Source of the DNA: Lewinellaceae bacterium
GTDB lineage: Bacteria; Bacteroidota; Bacteroidia; Chitinophagales; Saprospiraceae
Reading direction: 5' to 3'
Assembly: GCA_020636315.1 (NCBI GenBank)
Contig: JACJYA010000013.1
Coordinates: 1-64,000 of the forward strand
DNA: 64,000 nt
In this document: positions 7,943 to 15,474 of the stretch, one piece after another
How the letters are laid out: the number at the start of each line of letters is the position of its first letter
How positions within the stretch are numbered: position 1 is the stretch's first letter
Made by a program: the position numbers and the translations under genes
Notes under the pieces: model-generated
What the model was told of the DNA's origin: nothing
Database searches by the model: none
What the model saw: only the letters and a program-made list of their open reading frames with translations

Positions 7943-9673
7943 TTAGTCTTCAGCCGGAGGCTCCTCAGGCAGTGGCAGGGTGACGTAAAAAGTGCTTCCT
8001 TCACCCAGGCGGCTTTCAAAGCGGATGGTGCCGTTCATCAGGTCCACATAGCGCTTGACGATGTTCAGCCCGAGGCCGGTGCCCTGAATGTTTTCCACGT
8101 TGTGAGCGCGGAAGAAGCGGGTAAAGAGGTGCTGCTGTTCTTCTTCCGGAATGCCGATGCCCTGGTCGATGATGGCGATGTGCAGGTTATTGCCGGCTAC
8201 TTCCATCCGGATGGAGATGGGCTGGTTTTCCCCTGAGTATTTAATGGCGTTAGACAGGAGGTTGAACAGGATGTTCTTGAGCATTTTTTTGTCGAGGAAC
8301 ACTTTCACCCCCTTCATTTGCCCTTCCTTTTCGATGTATTGCCCCGGTTGCAGCAGCCCATGAATTTCTCCGATGGCCTCATCGCTAAACTGTTCGAGCT
8401 CAAACCAGACGGGCTCAGCTTCAAAACGCCCTTCTTCCAGGCGGCTGAGAGACAGGAAATCGTTGAGGATGCCGGTGAGGTTGGCTACCGAAGATTTGAT
8501 GCGGGTAGTATGGCGGAGGCGTTTTTTCTGGTGCTCCTCGGAGGTGTAGGCCTCGATCAGGTCGGCAGAGGAAAGAATGGTGCTCAGGGGGGTACGGAAT
8601 TCGTGGGAGGCCATAGAAACGAAGCGCGACTTGAGGTTGCTCAGCTCTTTTTCCTTTTCAAGGGCCTGCCGGAGGCGGGATTCGTTCTTGCGGACCTCTT
8701 CCTCGGCCGCTTTGCGTTCTTTGACCTCGTGCTGCAGCTTTTTATTGATATCTAACAATTGGTTAACGGCCTCGGCCAGTTCGTCGGTACGGGCCTCCAC
8801 GCGCTTTTCCAGTTCGGCATTCAGGCGAATGATGCGGTCTTCAGCCTGGCGCTGGCCAGTGATGTCGATCCCGGAACTGATGGTGGCTGAGATCTCTCCA
8901 TTTTCGTCGAAAAGGGCAGAATTGTGCCAGGCAATGAGCCGGCGTTCCCGGTTGTGGTTGATGATGTCGTTCTCGTAGTAGTCGATCTGCCTGCCGTTGA
9001 TAAGCGCCTGAAAGACACTTTTGATCTCTTCCCGGTTTGCTTCCGGGATGGCCAGTTCGAACCAATCCTGCCCGATGGCTTCCTCTTCTTCCAGCCCCAG
9101 CACCTGGCACCCCTTGTCATTAAGGAGCTGGACGCGCCCGTCCCGGCCGATGGCCACGATGATGGTGTTGGCAATGTCCAGGTAGCGTTGGGCTTTGTCT
9201 TTTTCTTCCTTCAGGTTCTTCTCGATCTCTTTCTGGTGGGTAAGATCATGGATGATACCTGTGAAAATGCGGCGGTCCTTCAGCTTCACTTCACTGATGC
9301 TTAGCCTTATGGGAAAGGGAGCTCCATTTTTTTTCCTGCCAATGACCTCCCGCCCGATACCTATGATCTTTGCTTTCCCGGTCCGCAGGTACTTTTCGAT
9401 GTAACTGTCATGGAGCTTATTGTGAGGGGCAGGCATCAGTATGCTGACGTTTTTTCCCAACAATTCGCCAACCTCATAACCGAACAGGTGCGCAGCCGCC
9501 GAATTGGCCAGCTCGATGGCCCCGTCCTTCCCAATAGCAATAATGCCATCGGTCGCTGTCTCGATGATGGCATTGAGCATCAGGGCATCCTCCGTGAGTT
9601 GATTATGGCTGGTCGGTTGCTCCAAAAGGTATTCGTCTGGCCTGTTAATGATGAAAGGGCAAAATAGCACCAT
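7943..9673 (-). CDS. FixL-like haem-PAS sensor histidine kinase
   Basis: Predicted soluble oxygen sensor kinase of 576 aa from the Met at 9673. The order is PAS1 (about 30-145), PAS2 (about 150-270), coiled coil, HisKA with the phosphoacceptor His at about 347 (ASHEFRTPLS), then HATPase with N and G boxes. PAS1 closely resembles Bradyrhizobium FixL. The His of LHDSYIEKY (about residue 88) aligns with the proximal haem ligand H200. The Arg of IGIGR is exactly 20 residues later, like R220, and Leu and Ile of FPIRLSI are 36 and 38 residues later, like L236 and I238. No membrane segments. Two FNR-type boxes overlap the longest possible reading frame, which extends to 9718. If the promoter proposed at 9660-9724 is right, translation begins at a TTG at 9625 or the ATG at 9580, just before PAS1. 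Likely partner: the receiver-CRP protein downstream. Confidence 0.88.
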   Translation of the reverse strand: MVLFCPFIINRPDEYLLEQPTSHNQLTEDALMLNAIIETATDGIIAIGKDGAIELANSAAAHLFGYEVGELLGKNVSILMPAPHNKLHDSYIEKYLRTGKAKIIGIGREVIGRKKNGAPFPIRLSISEVKLKDRRIFTGIIHDLTHQKEIEKNLKEEKDKAQRYLDIANTIIVAIGRDGRVQLLNDKGCQVLGLEEEEAIGQDWFELAIPEANREEIKSVFQALINGRQIDYYENDIINHNRERRLIAWHNSALFDENGEISATISSGIDITGQRQAEDRIIRLNAELEKRVEARTDELAEAVNQLLDINKKLQHEVKERKAAEEEVRKNESRLRQALEKEKELSNLKSRFVSMASHEFRTPLSTILSSADLIEAYTSEEHQKKRLRHTTRIKSSVANLTGILNDFLSLSRLEEGRFEAEPVWFELEQFSDEAIGEIHGLLQPGQYIEKEGQMKGVKVFLDKKMLKNILFNLLSNAIKYSGENQPISIRMEVAGNNLHIAIIDQGIGIPEEEQQHLFTRFFRAHNVENIQGTGLGLNIVKRYVDLMNGTIRFESRLGEGSTFYVTLPLPEEPPAED

Positions 9674-9724
9674 AGGCTGGCGCCGGAAAATGACAAAAGT
9701 CACCAAAAGGGGTGACAAAAGTCA
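9660..9724 (-). promoter_or_regulatory. Tandem FNR-type boxes of the FixL-like kinase
   Basis: Two identical boxes TGACAAAAGTCA lie at 9691-9702 (proximal) and 9713-9724 (distal), centres 22 bp apart. On the minus strand CTATTTTG at 9660-9667 places its TTTG exactly where the other promoters of this set have theirs (29.5-36.5 bp from the proximal centre), although the TA is shifted by one base. This suggests autoregulation of the sensor kinase. Confidence 0.7.
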
Positions 9725-9755
9725 TGTTTTTACAATTGGATTAATACGATTTTGC

Positions 9756-9770
9756 CGCCTAAATTAGGCG
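9756..9770. promoter_or_regulatory. 15-bp palindrome in the divergent intergenic region
   Basis: CGCCTAAATTAGGCG is a perfect odd palindrome between the divergently transcribed kinase and thioredoxin-USP genes. It is unlike the FNR-type boxes and could be the operator of another regulator. Confidence 0.4.
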
Positions 9771-9823
9771 TAAAGTGCATAGTAGGGTTTTTACCTCAGG
9801 TGCATTTCTTGCCAGGCGTTTTC

Positions 9824-9864
9824 AAGCGGGAAGGTTCGCAAAAATAGTGCGAACCTTCTCGCTT
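9824..9864. repeat. 17-bp hairpin upstream of the thioredoxin-USP gene
   Basis: The arms 9824-9840 and 9848-9864 pair over 17 bp with one G-T position and a 7-nt loop (AAAATAG). It ends 28 bp before the -7 box at 9893, so it covers roughly -42 to -82 of that promoter. There is no T-run. It may be an operator or a mobile palindrome. Confidence 0.5.
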
Positions 9865-9892
9865 GAGTATCATTTACCATTACCATTTTGCG

Positions 9893-9900
9893 TATGTTTG
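9893..9900 (+). promoter_or_regulatory. -7 box of the thioredoxin-USP gene
   Basis: TATGTTTG matches TAnnTTTG. Transcription from it would begin near 9906, which excludes the Met at 9888 as start and points to 9921, 9951 or 9978. Confidence 0.55.
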
Positions 9901-9950
9901 ATAGCTGGGCCGGGGATCGAATGGAAGGCAAAAAAAACACAGAATTGGGC

Positions 9951-11102
9951 ATGTCAAAAGAACGAGAGTATGATGGTATGCCGAGGATTGAACTATTGGG
10001 TATAGGGTCGTCAAAACACCGGCAACTGAAGGCCAACCTGCAAAAGGCGCTAAAGGAGTTGTCGCTCGATATCCCTATTGAGGAAGTTACCGACATTGAC
10101 GAACTGATGCGTTACGAGATTGCCGGCATCCCTGCTCTGGCCGTCAACGGGCAGGTGCTCTTTCAGCAGGTGGTGCCGAGCGTTGAAGACCTGAGCATCG
10201 TTCTGAAGGTATTGCTGAGTGGCAGTGCGAACCAAAAGGAAGAAATGTTGCGGCAGGCGGCGATGGCCGGCCTAAACCAAAAGGGTAATCCGATGAAAAA
10301 TATATTAGTGCCTACCGACTTTTCGAGGAATGCCGAAAGCGCCATCCTCTATGCCATTGAGATTGCCAATAAATTCGGGAGTAAAATTACTCTGCTCAAT
10401 ACCTATAAAGTTTACAGCTCTGCCGGCATGTTCCTGTCCGTAGAGTCTTATATGGAAAAAGACGCCGCCGAACAGATGTTGGCTACCCTGAACCGGCTGG
10501 AGCCCCTGCTGAAGGGCAACGGCTCCATCGAGAGTAAGATCGTTAGGGGAGATGCCGTACCTGTCATCACAGACCTGGCGGAGAAGGGAGACTACAGCCT
10601 GATCATTATGGGGACACAGGGAGCTTCCGGCCTCAAGGAGATCTTCACCGGTAGTATTACCAACGGGGTGATGAAAAATACCCGGACACCCGTCCTGGCC
10701 ATCCCCGGTGATTATCACTACCGCCCGATTGATACTATCGTCTTTGCCGTGGATGAAGAAGGGATCAGCCATCCCGGCGTTACTTCCGTACTCGTGAAGA
10801 TCGCTAAAGCCTTCGATGCCAGCGTCCACGTTTTCCACCAGGATCTCGGCAGCCGTGATGATGGCATCGACCCCACCGTCGATATCTTTCTCGACGGCAT
10901 CGACCATTCCTTCCACTATGAACTCGACGAACAGAACATCAACGAGAGCATCAATGGCTTCGTAGAAGATTATAAGGCCAACCTGCTTTGTATGGTGCGC
11001 CGCCGCCGCGGATTCCTGGAAGAGGCATTCCACGTCAGTGCCACTACCCGCGAAGTGTTTAACAGCCCGGTGCCCCTGTTGATACTGCATGATGAGGGTT
11101 AG
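9951..11102 (+). CDS. Thioredoxin-like domain fused to two USP domains
   Basis: About 383 aa from the Met at 9951; the Met at 9978 is equally possible. Residues about 10-90 resemble the Thioredoxin_3 (small redox-active disulfide) fold, with the cis-Pro motif AGIPALAVNG. The active-site CxxC is replaced by S20-S-K-H23, so thiol redox activity is unlikely. USP domain 1 (about 115-255) has the ATP-binding signature G-2x-G-9x-GS (GTQG ... TGS). USP domain 2 (about 260-383) is degenerate. It is transcribed divergently from the FixL-like kinase, which suggests a shared stress role. Other USP genes of this window lie at 52.7-56.7 kb. No FNR-type box sits at the expected position of its own promoter. 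Confidence 0.85.
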   Translation: MSKEREYDGMPRIELLGIGSSKHRQLKANLQKALKELSLDIPIEEVTDIDELMRYEIAGIPALAVNGQVLFQQVVPSVEDLSIVLKVLLSGSANQKEEMLRQAAMAGLNQKGNPMKNILVPTDFSRNAESAILYAIEIANKFGSKITLLNTYKVYSSAGMFLSVESYMEKDAAEQMLATLNRLEPLLKGNGSIESKIVRGDAVPVITDLAEKGDYSLIIMGTQGASGLKEIFTGSITNGVMKNTRTPVLAIPGDYHYRPIDTIVFAVDEEGISHPGVTSVLVKIAKAFDASVHVFHQDLGSRDDGIDPTVDIFLDGIDHSFHYELDEQNINESINGFVEDYKANLLCMVRRRRGFLEEAFHVSATTREVFNSPVPLLILHDEG

Positions 11103-11132
11103 ACAGATGGTGTGGTGAACCGCAGAATCGAC

Positions 11133-11642
11133 TCAGGTTTCATCATCCGGCGATTTATTCCTGTCTTTTCTGAATATCATCGGCAGCATAATGCCCAGGC
11201 CGATCATGATGGAGACATCGGCGAAATTGAAAATACCGGTGCGCAGGCTACCCAGGCCCATGTTCATGAAGTCCACCACCTGGCCATAGAGGATGCGGTC
11301 ATAGATGTTGCTGATGCCGCCGCCGATAATGAAGCTGAAAGCGATGGCCTGCCAGCGGTTGACATTTTCGGAGAACAGGGTATAGGCCAGCAGGCCAACC
11401 AGCAGGGCAAGAGGCAGCATGAGCAATGCCCAGTAGCGAAGCTCCCCGGAAAGGCCGGCGCCCAGGCTCAGGAACGCTCCTTTATTCTCTACATAGGAAA
11501 GGCGGAAAAAATCGCTGAGATAAGAAATTTGCCCGGCAGACATAAGTTGCTCCCTGGCAATCTGTTTGGTCACCTGGTCACAACCAACGTTGGCCAGCAC
11601 AATGGCAATTACCAGTACTATTCGCAGCCAGTTTATTCTCAT
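11133..11642 (-). CDS. lspA: Lipoprotein signal peptidase II
   Basis: 169-aa inner-membrane aspartic protease that cleaves the signal peptide of prolipoproteins at the lipobox Cys. Four membrane segments are visible. The catalytic Asp pair is D115 (SNIYDR) and D142 (FNFADV), and the conserved VENKGAFLSL segment is present at 51-60. Length is normal for the family. It converges with the thioredoxin-USP gene (30-bp gap). The many lipoproteins in this window are its expected substrates. Confidence 0.97.
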   Translation of the reverse strand: MRINWLRIVLVIAIVLANVGCDQVTKQIAREQLMSAGQISYLSDFFRLSYVENKGAFLSLGAGLSGELRYWALLMLPLALLVGLLAYTLFSENVNRWQAIAFSFIIGGGISNIYDRILYGQVVDFMNMGLGSLRTGIFNFADVSIMIGLGIMLPMIFRKDRNKSPDDET

Positions 11643-11709
11643 GCCTCTTCCTTTTCTTATTCAAGATTAGAGTAAGTTCGCGACGCCGGGGTATCAAAAA
11701 CAAGGTTTT

Positions 11710-12183
11710 CTAATACCGCACCTTATCCTCCTTATCGTCCCAGAGTTGAAAAGCTTTGAGCGCTTCCTCCCTCATCATCTGAGTGGTGGGAATGTGGCGC
11801 CTACCATGGTGGTGGTTCAGCTCTTCATAGATAAATGCGTCATCAAAGCTGATGCGGGCGGCGTCTTCCCGGCCACTGCCAAAGACGATCCGGCTGGGGC
11901 GGGCCCAGTACAGGGCGCCCAGGCACATGGGGCAGGGTTCTGATGAAGCGTACACTACACAACCATCGAGTTGAAAATGGCCGAGTTGCCGACAGGCTTC
12001 TCTTATGGCCACCATTTCGGCATGGGCAGTGGGGTCTTTATCGGCCAGAACCCGGTTCTGCCCCCGCCCGATAATTTCATCACCTTTGACAACTACGGCC
12101 CCGAAAGGGCCGCCGTACCCTGCCCGCACCCCTTCGATGGCCAGCCTGATGGCTTCCTGCATAAATTGTTCATCCGACATCAT
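11710..12183 (-). CDS. Guanine deaminase-like nucleoside deaminase
   Basis: 157-aa zinc deaminase of the cytidine/deoxycytidylate superfamily. The zinc site is H54-A-E56 (TAHAEM) with C84 and C87 (PCPMC). The overall sequence, including the C-terminal FDDAFIYEE segment and the final aromatic residue, resembles Bacillus GuaD, which converts guanine to xanthine. The start is taken at the Met pair 12183/12180; upstream codons are out of family and would run into the divergent promoter region. Substrate assignment rests on family resemblance. Confidence 0.88.
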   Translation of the reverse strand: MMSDEQFMQEAIRLAIEGVRAGYGGPFGAVVVKGDEIIGRGQNRVLADKDPTAHAEMVAIREACRQLGHFQLDGCVVYASSEPCPMCLGALYWARPSRIVFGSGREDAARISFDDAFIYEELNHHHGRRHIPTTQMMREEALKAFQLWDDKEDKVRY

Positions 12184-12251
12184 GGATGTTTTTGGCCTTA
12201 AAACAACTACAAAGGTGCAATTTTGTTTTGGATTGGCACAACATATTGCAT

Positions 12252-12282
12252 TTTGCGAACCCGATACAGTCCAGTATCTTTG
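12252..12282 (+). promoter_or_regulatory. Canonical Bacteroidota promoter of the DUF819 gene
   Basis: TTTG at 12252-12255, a 19-bp spacer and TATCTTTG at 12275-12282 reproduce the TTTG-N19-TAnnTTTG consensus. The ATG follows at 12311, giving a leader of about 23 nt. Confidence 0.75.
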
Positions 12283-12310
12283 TCCGGATTGAAACCCAAA
12301 CCGGCAAAAT

Positions 12311-13705
12311 ATGGTACAACCTGTCTTTAAAAACGATGCCATCGTACTGGGCATGCTCATCGTTATCCTCGCCCTGGTTTTTGTGACCTCCGGGAGTAAG
12401 AACCCGCGCTGGCAGAAATTCTACACCTATGTCCCTCCTCTGCTGCTGTGCTATTTTTTGCCGGCCCTGCTCCACTGGCCGCTGGGCCTGATCGCCCCTC
12501 AGTGGTACGACCTGGGTGAGTTGCGGGAGTTTCTTCAGAAAGACTTCGCACCGGGCCTGTCGGATAACGCCGGCTGGCTGGCCATGAAGCGCATCATTGC
12601 AGAGAACAACATCGATCCGGAAAAACTCAAACCTTTCATCGTAAAATCCCAACTCTATTTTGTGGCCTCCCGTTACCTCCTTCCCGCCAGCCTGGTCCTG
12701 TTGTGCATCAGCATCGATTTCAAAGGGATCATTAATCTTGGCCCCAAGGCGCTCATTATGTTCTTTGCCGCCACGGCCGGCATCATTCTGGGCGGGCCGG
12801 TAGCATTGCTGATCATCGACTATCTGGCGCCCGGCCTGGTGCAGGCCAGCCCCGATGAGGTATGGCGCGGTTTATCGACCGTGGCCGGAAGCTGGATCGG
12901 GGGCGGCGCCAACCAGACTGCGATGAAGGAGATCTTCAATGTAGGAGACAACCTCTTTGCCTCCATGATCGTGGTGGATGTAGTGGTGGCCAACATCTGG
13001 ATGGGCTTTCTGCTTTACGGCGCCAGCATTTCCGACAAACTTGACCTGCGGCTGAAGGCAGACAACTCCGCCATAGAATCCCTGAAAAGGAAGGTTCAGG
13101 ATTATCAGGCCAGCGTTGCCCGTATCCCCAGCACCAAAGACGCCTTCGTCCTGTTGGCGGTGGCCTTCGGCGGGGTCTCTCTTTCTCACTGGGGGTCGGA
13201 CGTCATTACGCCTTTCATGGAACGCTATAAAGCGGCGCTGGACGCCGCCCGGCTCAGCTCGCTGATGTCCGACTTTTTCTGGCTCATCGTCATTGCCACC
13301 ACTCTGGGACTGGCCCTCTCTTTCACTTCCGCCCGGAAACTGGAGGGAGTTGGCGCATCCCGTTGGGGCAGCGTATTCATCTATATTCTGGTAGCGACGA
13401 TCGGCATGAAGATGAACCTGGGGGAGGTGTTAAAGAATCTTGGCCTGTTTGCCATAGGGATCGTATGGATGATGATCCACGTCTTCATTCTGCTGCTGAC
13501 CGCCTTTATCATCCGCGCGCCCTTCTTTTTTGTGGCTGTCGGCAGCCAGGCCAATGTCGGCGGGGCGGCGTCCGCTCCCATTGTAGCTTCCGCTTTCAGC
13601 CCGGCACTGGCGCCGGTGGGGGTATTAATGGCCGTGCTGGGTTATGCACTGGGCACTTATGGGGCATTGATCTGCGCTTATCTGATGCAGGCGGTTTCCA
13701 TCTGA
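12311..13705 (+). CDS. DUF819 family integral membrane protein
   Basis: 464-aa polytopic inner-membrane protein with roughly ten hydrophobic segments. It resembles the DUF819/YjcL family, seen in the WIGGGANQTAMKE segment and the Gly/Ala-rich SQANVGGAASAP segment near the C-terminus. Members look like secondary transporters, but no substrate is established to my knowledge. A hydrophilic stretch near residues 245-275 probably forms a cytoplasmic loop. It converges with a small lipoprotein gene; CAGGGAG / CTCCCTG in the gap could be a weak bidirectional terminator. Confidence 0.88.
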   Translation: MVQPVFKNDAIVLGMLIVILALVFVTSGSKNPRWQKFYTYVPPLLLCYFLPALLHWPLGLIAPQWYDLGELREFLQKDFAPGLSDNAGWLAMKRIIAENNIDPEKLKPFIVKSQLYFVASRYLLPASLVLLCISIDFKGIINLGPKALIMFFAATAGIILGGPVALLIIDYLAPGLVQASPDEVWRGLSTVAGSWIGGGANQTAMKEIFNVGDNLFASMIVVDVVVANIWMGFLLYGASISDKLDLRLKADNSAIESLKRKVQDYQASVARIPSTKDAFVLLAVAFGGVSLSHWGSDVITPFMERYKAALDAARLSSLMSDFFWLIVIATTLGLALSFTSARKLEGVGASRWGSVFIYILVATIGMKMNLGEVLKNLGLFAIGIVWMMIHVFILLLTAFIIRAPFFFVAVGSQANVGGAASAPIVASAFSPALAPVGVLMAVLGYALGTYGALICAYLMQAVSI

Positions 13706-13742
13706 ACAGGGAGAGATGGCCTGAAAAGGCGATTCCTCCCTG

Positions 13743-14105
13743 CTATTGCACCAGTGCGTTCTCTGCCTCGTTGAGGGTGGCGATAATCTCGGGGCACACG
13801 TTCTGCATGGCCGCCTTTACCCGCTCTTCCCGTTCCCCCTCCAGGGCCCCGTAGCGCTCCTGGATCCGGTTCGCGCAGGCACTCACTTCGTCGTTTACCG
13901 CTTCCATTTCTTCGACGAACCGTTGCAGGGATTCTGTATCGTTATCTTCCCGGGCATCCTTGATAGAGGTGTAAGATTCATAAAGAGGTTGCATACAATC
14001 GCATATTTCTCTGGCGACTTGCTCGTCTTGTTTTCCTCCGCTGGTACACCCGGCCGCCAGCAGAAGGTTCAAAGCAAAATAAAAGAGGTAGAATTGCTTC
14101 ATCAT
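13743..14105 (-). CDS. Small lipoprotein, unknown function
   Basis: About 120 aa from the Met at 14105, chosen because it directly precedes a lipoprotein signal with lipobox LLAAGC. The mature part is acidic and helical with three Cys besides the lipid Cys (EICDCM, SACANR, NVCPE), a pattern common in small Bacteroidota periplasmic proteins. Function not recognised. Confidence 0.75.
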   Translation of the reverse strand: MMKQFYLFYFALNLLLAAGCTSGGKQDEQVAREICDCMQPLYESYTSIKDAREDNDTESLQRFVEEMEAVNDEVSACANRIQERYGALEGEREERVKAAMQNVCPEIIATLNEAENALVQ

Positions 14106-14533
14106 TTTTCCGTTTTGTTCCATAAAATGATTACACCTCATTCACCATTTTCAGTGAATCCGAGAGGTGAAAACAAAAGCCGGGTGGCGGTTGGCAAGGG
14201 GCCGACTGAAGCAGGCTGTACAGGCATCCTGTCAAAAACAAAGACAGCCGCCCGCCCGCCGGTGTTGCTTACCATATCTTTATTCTATACGAATTTAAAG
14301 GAAAAACCAAATTAAGGCCACCACTACCCGTTACATTTTACAGGCCGGCCTAACCATTTACTGCAAAAAAACCAAGTTCTGCCTGCTTTTTTTTCCCTGA
14401 ACTGCCCTTTTGAGAGGCATTTTTCGCATATCCTCAATTTAGCCGGTTCAATACACTTGTATATTTTCACATTTTCAACGAAATGATTTCTATTTTGACA
14501 GTGTGGTAAATTTTTATTTTTTTCTTTAAAAAA
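14106..14533. other. A+T-rich intergenic stretch
   Basis: No gene seen. The sequence becomes strongly A+T-rich towards 14530 and ends in the promoter of the tRNA-like array. Confidence 0.4.
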
Positions 14534-14565
14534 TTTGCATAAAAAAAGCCCTTCTTATACTTTTG
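14534..14565 (+). promoter_or_regulatory. Promoter of the tRNA-like array
   Basis: TTTG at 14534-14537, a 20-bp spacer and TACTTTTG at 14558-14565 form a strong Bacteroidota promoter in an A+T-rich setting. The next transcribed features are the four tRNA-like repeats, the first of which starts at 14660. Confidence 0.7.
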
Positions 14566-14576
14566 TATCAACAACA

Positions 14577-14602
14577 GCGGCTAAAAGAAGCCGCCTTTTT
14601 TT
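14577..14602 (+). terminator. Terminator-like leader hairpin before the array
   Basis: A 6-bp stem GCGGCT / AGCCGC with a 6-nt loop is followed by seven T. It starts only about 6 nt after the predicted transcription start, so it may act as an attenuator or RNA leader. No gene on this strand ends just before it. Confidence 0.55.
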
Positions 14603-14659
14603 GAAAGATAATGAAATGCAACAGGGAACCGGAATTTCCGGTTTCCAACTTCCAAACAC

Positions 14660-14783
14660 TGTGAGGTGATGAAACAGGCAGCCATGCCCTCTTGTCTCGG
14701 GGGTGGGGAGTACGGGATAAACGCGGCGTTTTCGCGCTGCGGCTAACCGCTCCGTGCAGGTTCGAATCCTGCCCTCACAGCCA
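14660..14783 (+). tRNA. tRNA-like gene, copy 1 (class II, oversized variable arm)
   Basis: A full cloverleaf can be drawn. The acceptor TGTGAGG pairs with CCTCACA, followed by G73 and an encoded CCA. The D-arm is ATG / CAT with G18-G19 in the loop. The anticodon stem is CCCTC / GGGGG with loop TTGTCTC, giving anticodon GUC (Asp) with U37 and C38. The T-arm is GCAGG-TTCGAAT-CCTGC. Between anticodon and T stems lie 52 nt instead of the usual maximum near 24. These nucleotides fold as GGGG / CTCC, then CGG / CCG, then a GCGGCG / CGCTGC hairpin. The body looks like a class II (Leu-like) tRNA, yet the GUC anticodon, C38, G73 and G2-C71 are aspartate identity positions. U37 and C21 are unusual. Confidence 0.65.
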
Positions 14784-14855
14784 GTTCCAAAAGGGAAAGT
14801 GCGAAGGCGGAAGGAAATTCCCATTTCCAACTTCGCACTTCCAACTTCCAAACAC

Positions 14856-14979
14856 TGTGAGGTGATGAAACAGGCAGCCATGCCCTCTTGTCTCGGGGGT
14901 GGGGAGTACGGGATAAACGCGGCGTTTTCGCGCTGCGGCTAACCGCTCCGTGCAGGTTCGAATCCTGCCCTCACAGCCA
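14856..14979 (+). tRNA. tRNA-like gene, copy 2
   Basis: Identical to copy 1 over the 124-nt gene and exactly 196 bp downstream of it. All stems, the GUC anticodon, the T-loop and the encoded CCA are retained. The identity over both gene and spacer indicates recent tandem duplication or gene conversion. Confidence 0.65.
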
Positions 14980-15051
14980 GTTCCAAAAGGGAAAGTGCGA
15001 AGGCGGAAGGAAATTCCCATTTCCAACTTCGCACTTCCAACTTCCAAACAT

Positions 15052-15175
15052 TGTGAGGTGATGAAACAGGCAGCCATGCCCTCTTGTCTCGGGGGTGGGG
15101 AGTACGGGATAAACGCGGCGTTTTCGCGCTGCGGCTAACCGCTCCGTGCAGGTTCGAATCCTGCCCTCACAGCCA
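15052..15175 (+). tRNA. tRNA-like gene, copy 3
   Basis: 124 nt, again 196 bp after the previous copy, and the same sequence within the gene. The flanking spacers differ at a few positions (for example CATTGTG in place of CACTGTG just before the gene). Confidence 0.65.
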
Positions 15176-15247
15176 GTTCCAAAAGTGGAAGTGCGAAGGC
15201 GGAAGGAAATTCCCATTTCCAACTTCGCACTTCCAACTTCCAAACAT

Positions 15248-15402
15248 TGTGAGGTGATGAAACAGGCAGCCATGCCCTCTTGTCTCGGGGGTGGGGAGTA
15301 CGGGATAAACGTAGTGTAAAGCCTTCGGGCTAGGGTTGACCACTAAACCTTTGCGCTAATGCCAACCGCCCCGTGCAGGTTCGAATCCTGCTCTCACAGC
15401 CA
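15248..15402 (+). tRNA. tRNA-like gene, copy 4, with an 83-nt variable arm
   Basis: 155 nt. The acceptor, D, anticodon and T arms match copies 1-3 except for a G-T pair at the base of the acceptor stem. The variable arm is replaced internally by a larger structure. The base GGGG / CCCC pairs perfectly (GGGG / CTCC in the other copies), CGG / CCG is kept, and a new 10-bp stem TAGTGTAAAG / CTTTGCGCTA closes two hairpins (AGCC-TTCG-GGCT and AGGGTT / AACCT). Preservation of base pairing despite a changed sequence argues for selection on RNA structure. Confidence 0.62.
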
Positions 15403-15474
15403 GTCTCAAAAGTGGAAGTGCGAAGGGGGAAATTCCAACTTCACGCTTCCGCCTTCCGATTTCCATTTTCCGGC

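Larger units (their letters stand above)
14784..15247 (+). repeat. Hairpin-forming spacers of the tRNA-like array
   Basis: Three 72-nt spacers (14784-14855, 14980-15051, 15176-15247) separate the copies. In the first, AAGTGCGAAG (14797-14806) pairs with CTTCGCACTT (14831-14840) around an inner GGAAAT / ATTTCC hairpin; the others are near-identical. They may guide processing of a polycistronic precursor. Related GGAAGT-rich sequence recurs near 43160-43260, so the spacers may derive from an interspersed repeat. Confidence 0.7.

Noticed and set aside
9888..9950. Upstream start for the thioredoxin-USP protein
   Set aside because: The predicted -7 box at 9893-9900 lies inside that extension.
14555..15273. 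Reverse frames of about 100 codons across the tRNA-like array
   Set aside because: They repeat with the 196-bp period and translate tRNA and spacer sequence. No protein family resemblance.
14660..15402. tRNA-like genes as ordinary tRNA-Asp or tRNA-Leu
   Set aside because: The anticodon and G73 argue against Leu, and the class II layout and long variable arm argue against ordinary Asp. Kept as tRNA-like.
14660..15402. The array as a CRISPR
   Set aside because: The repeats are 124 nt and nearly the whole unit is conserved; spacers are not unique.
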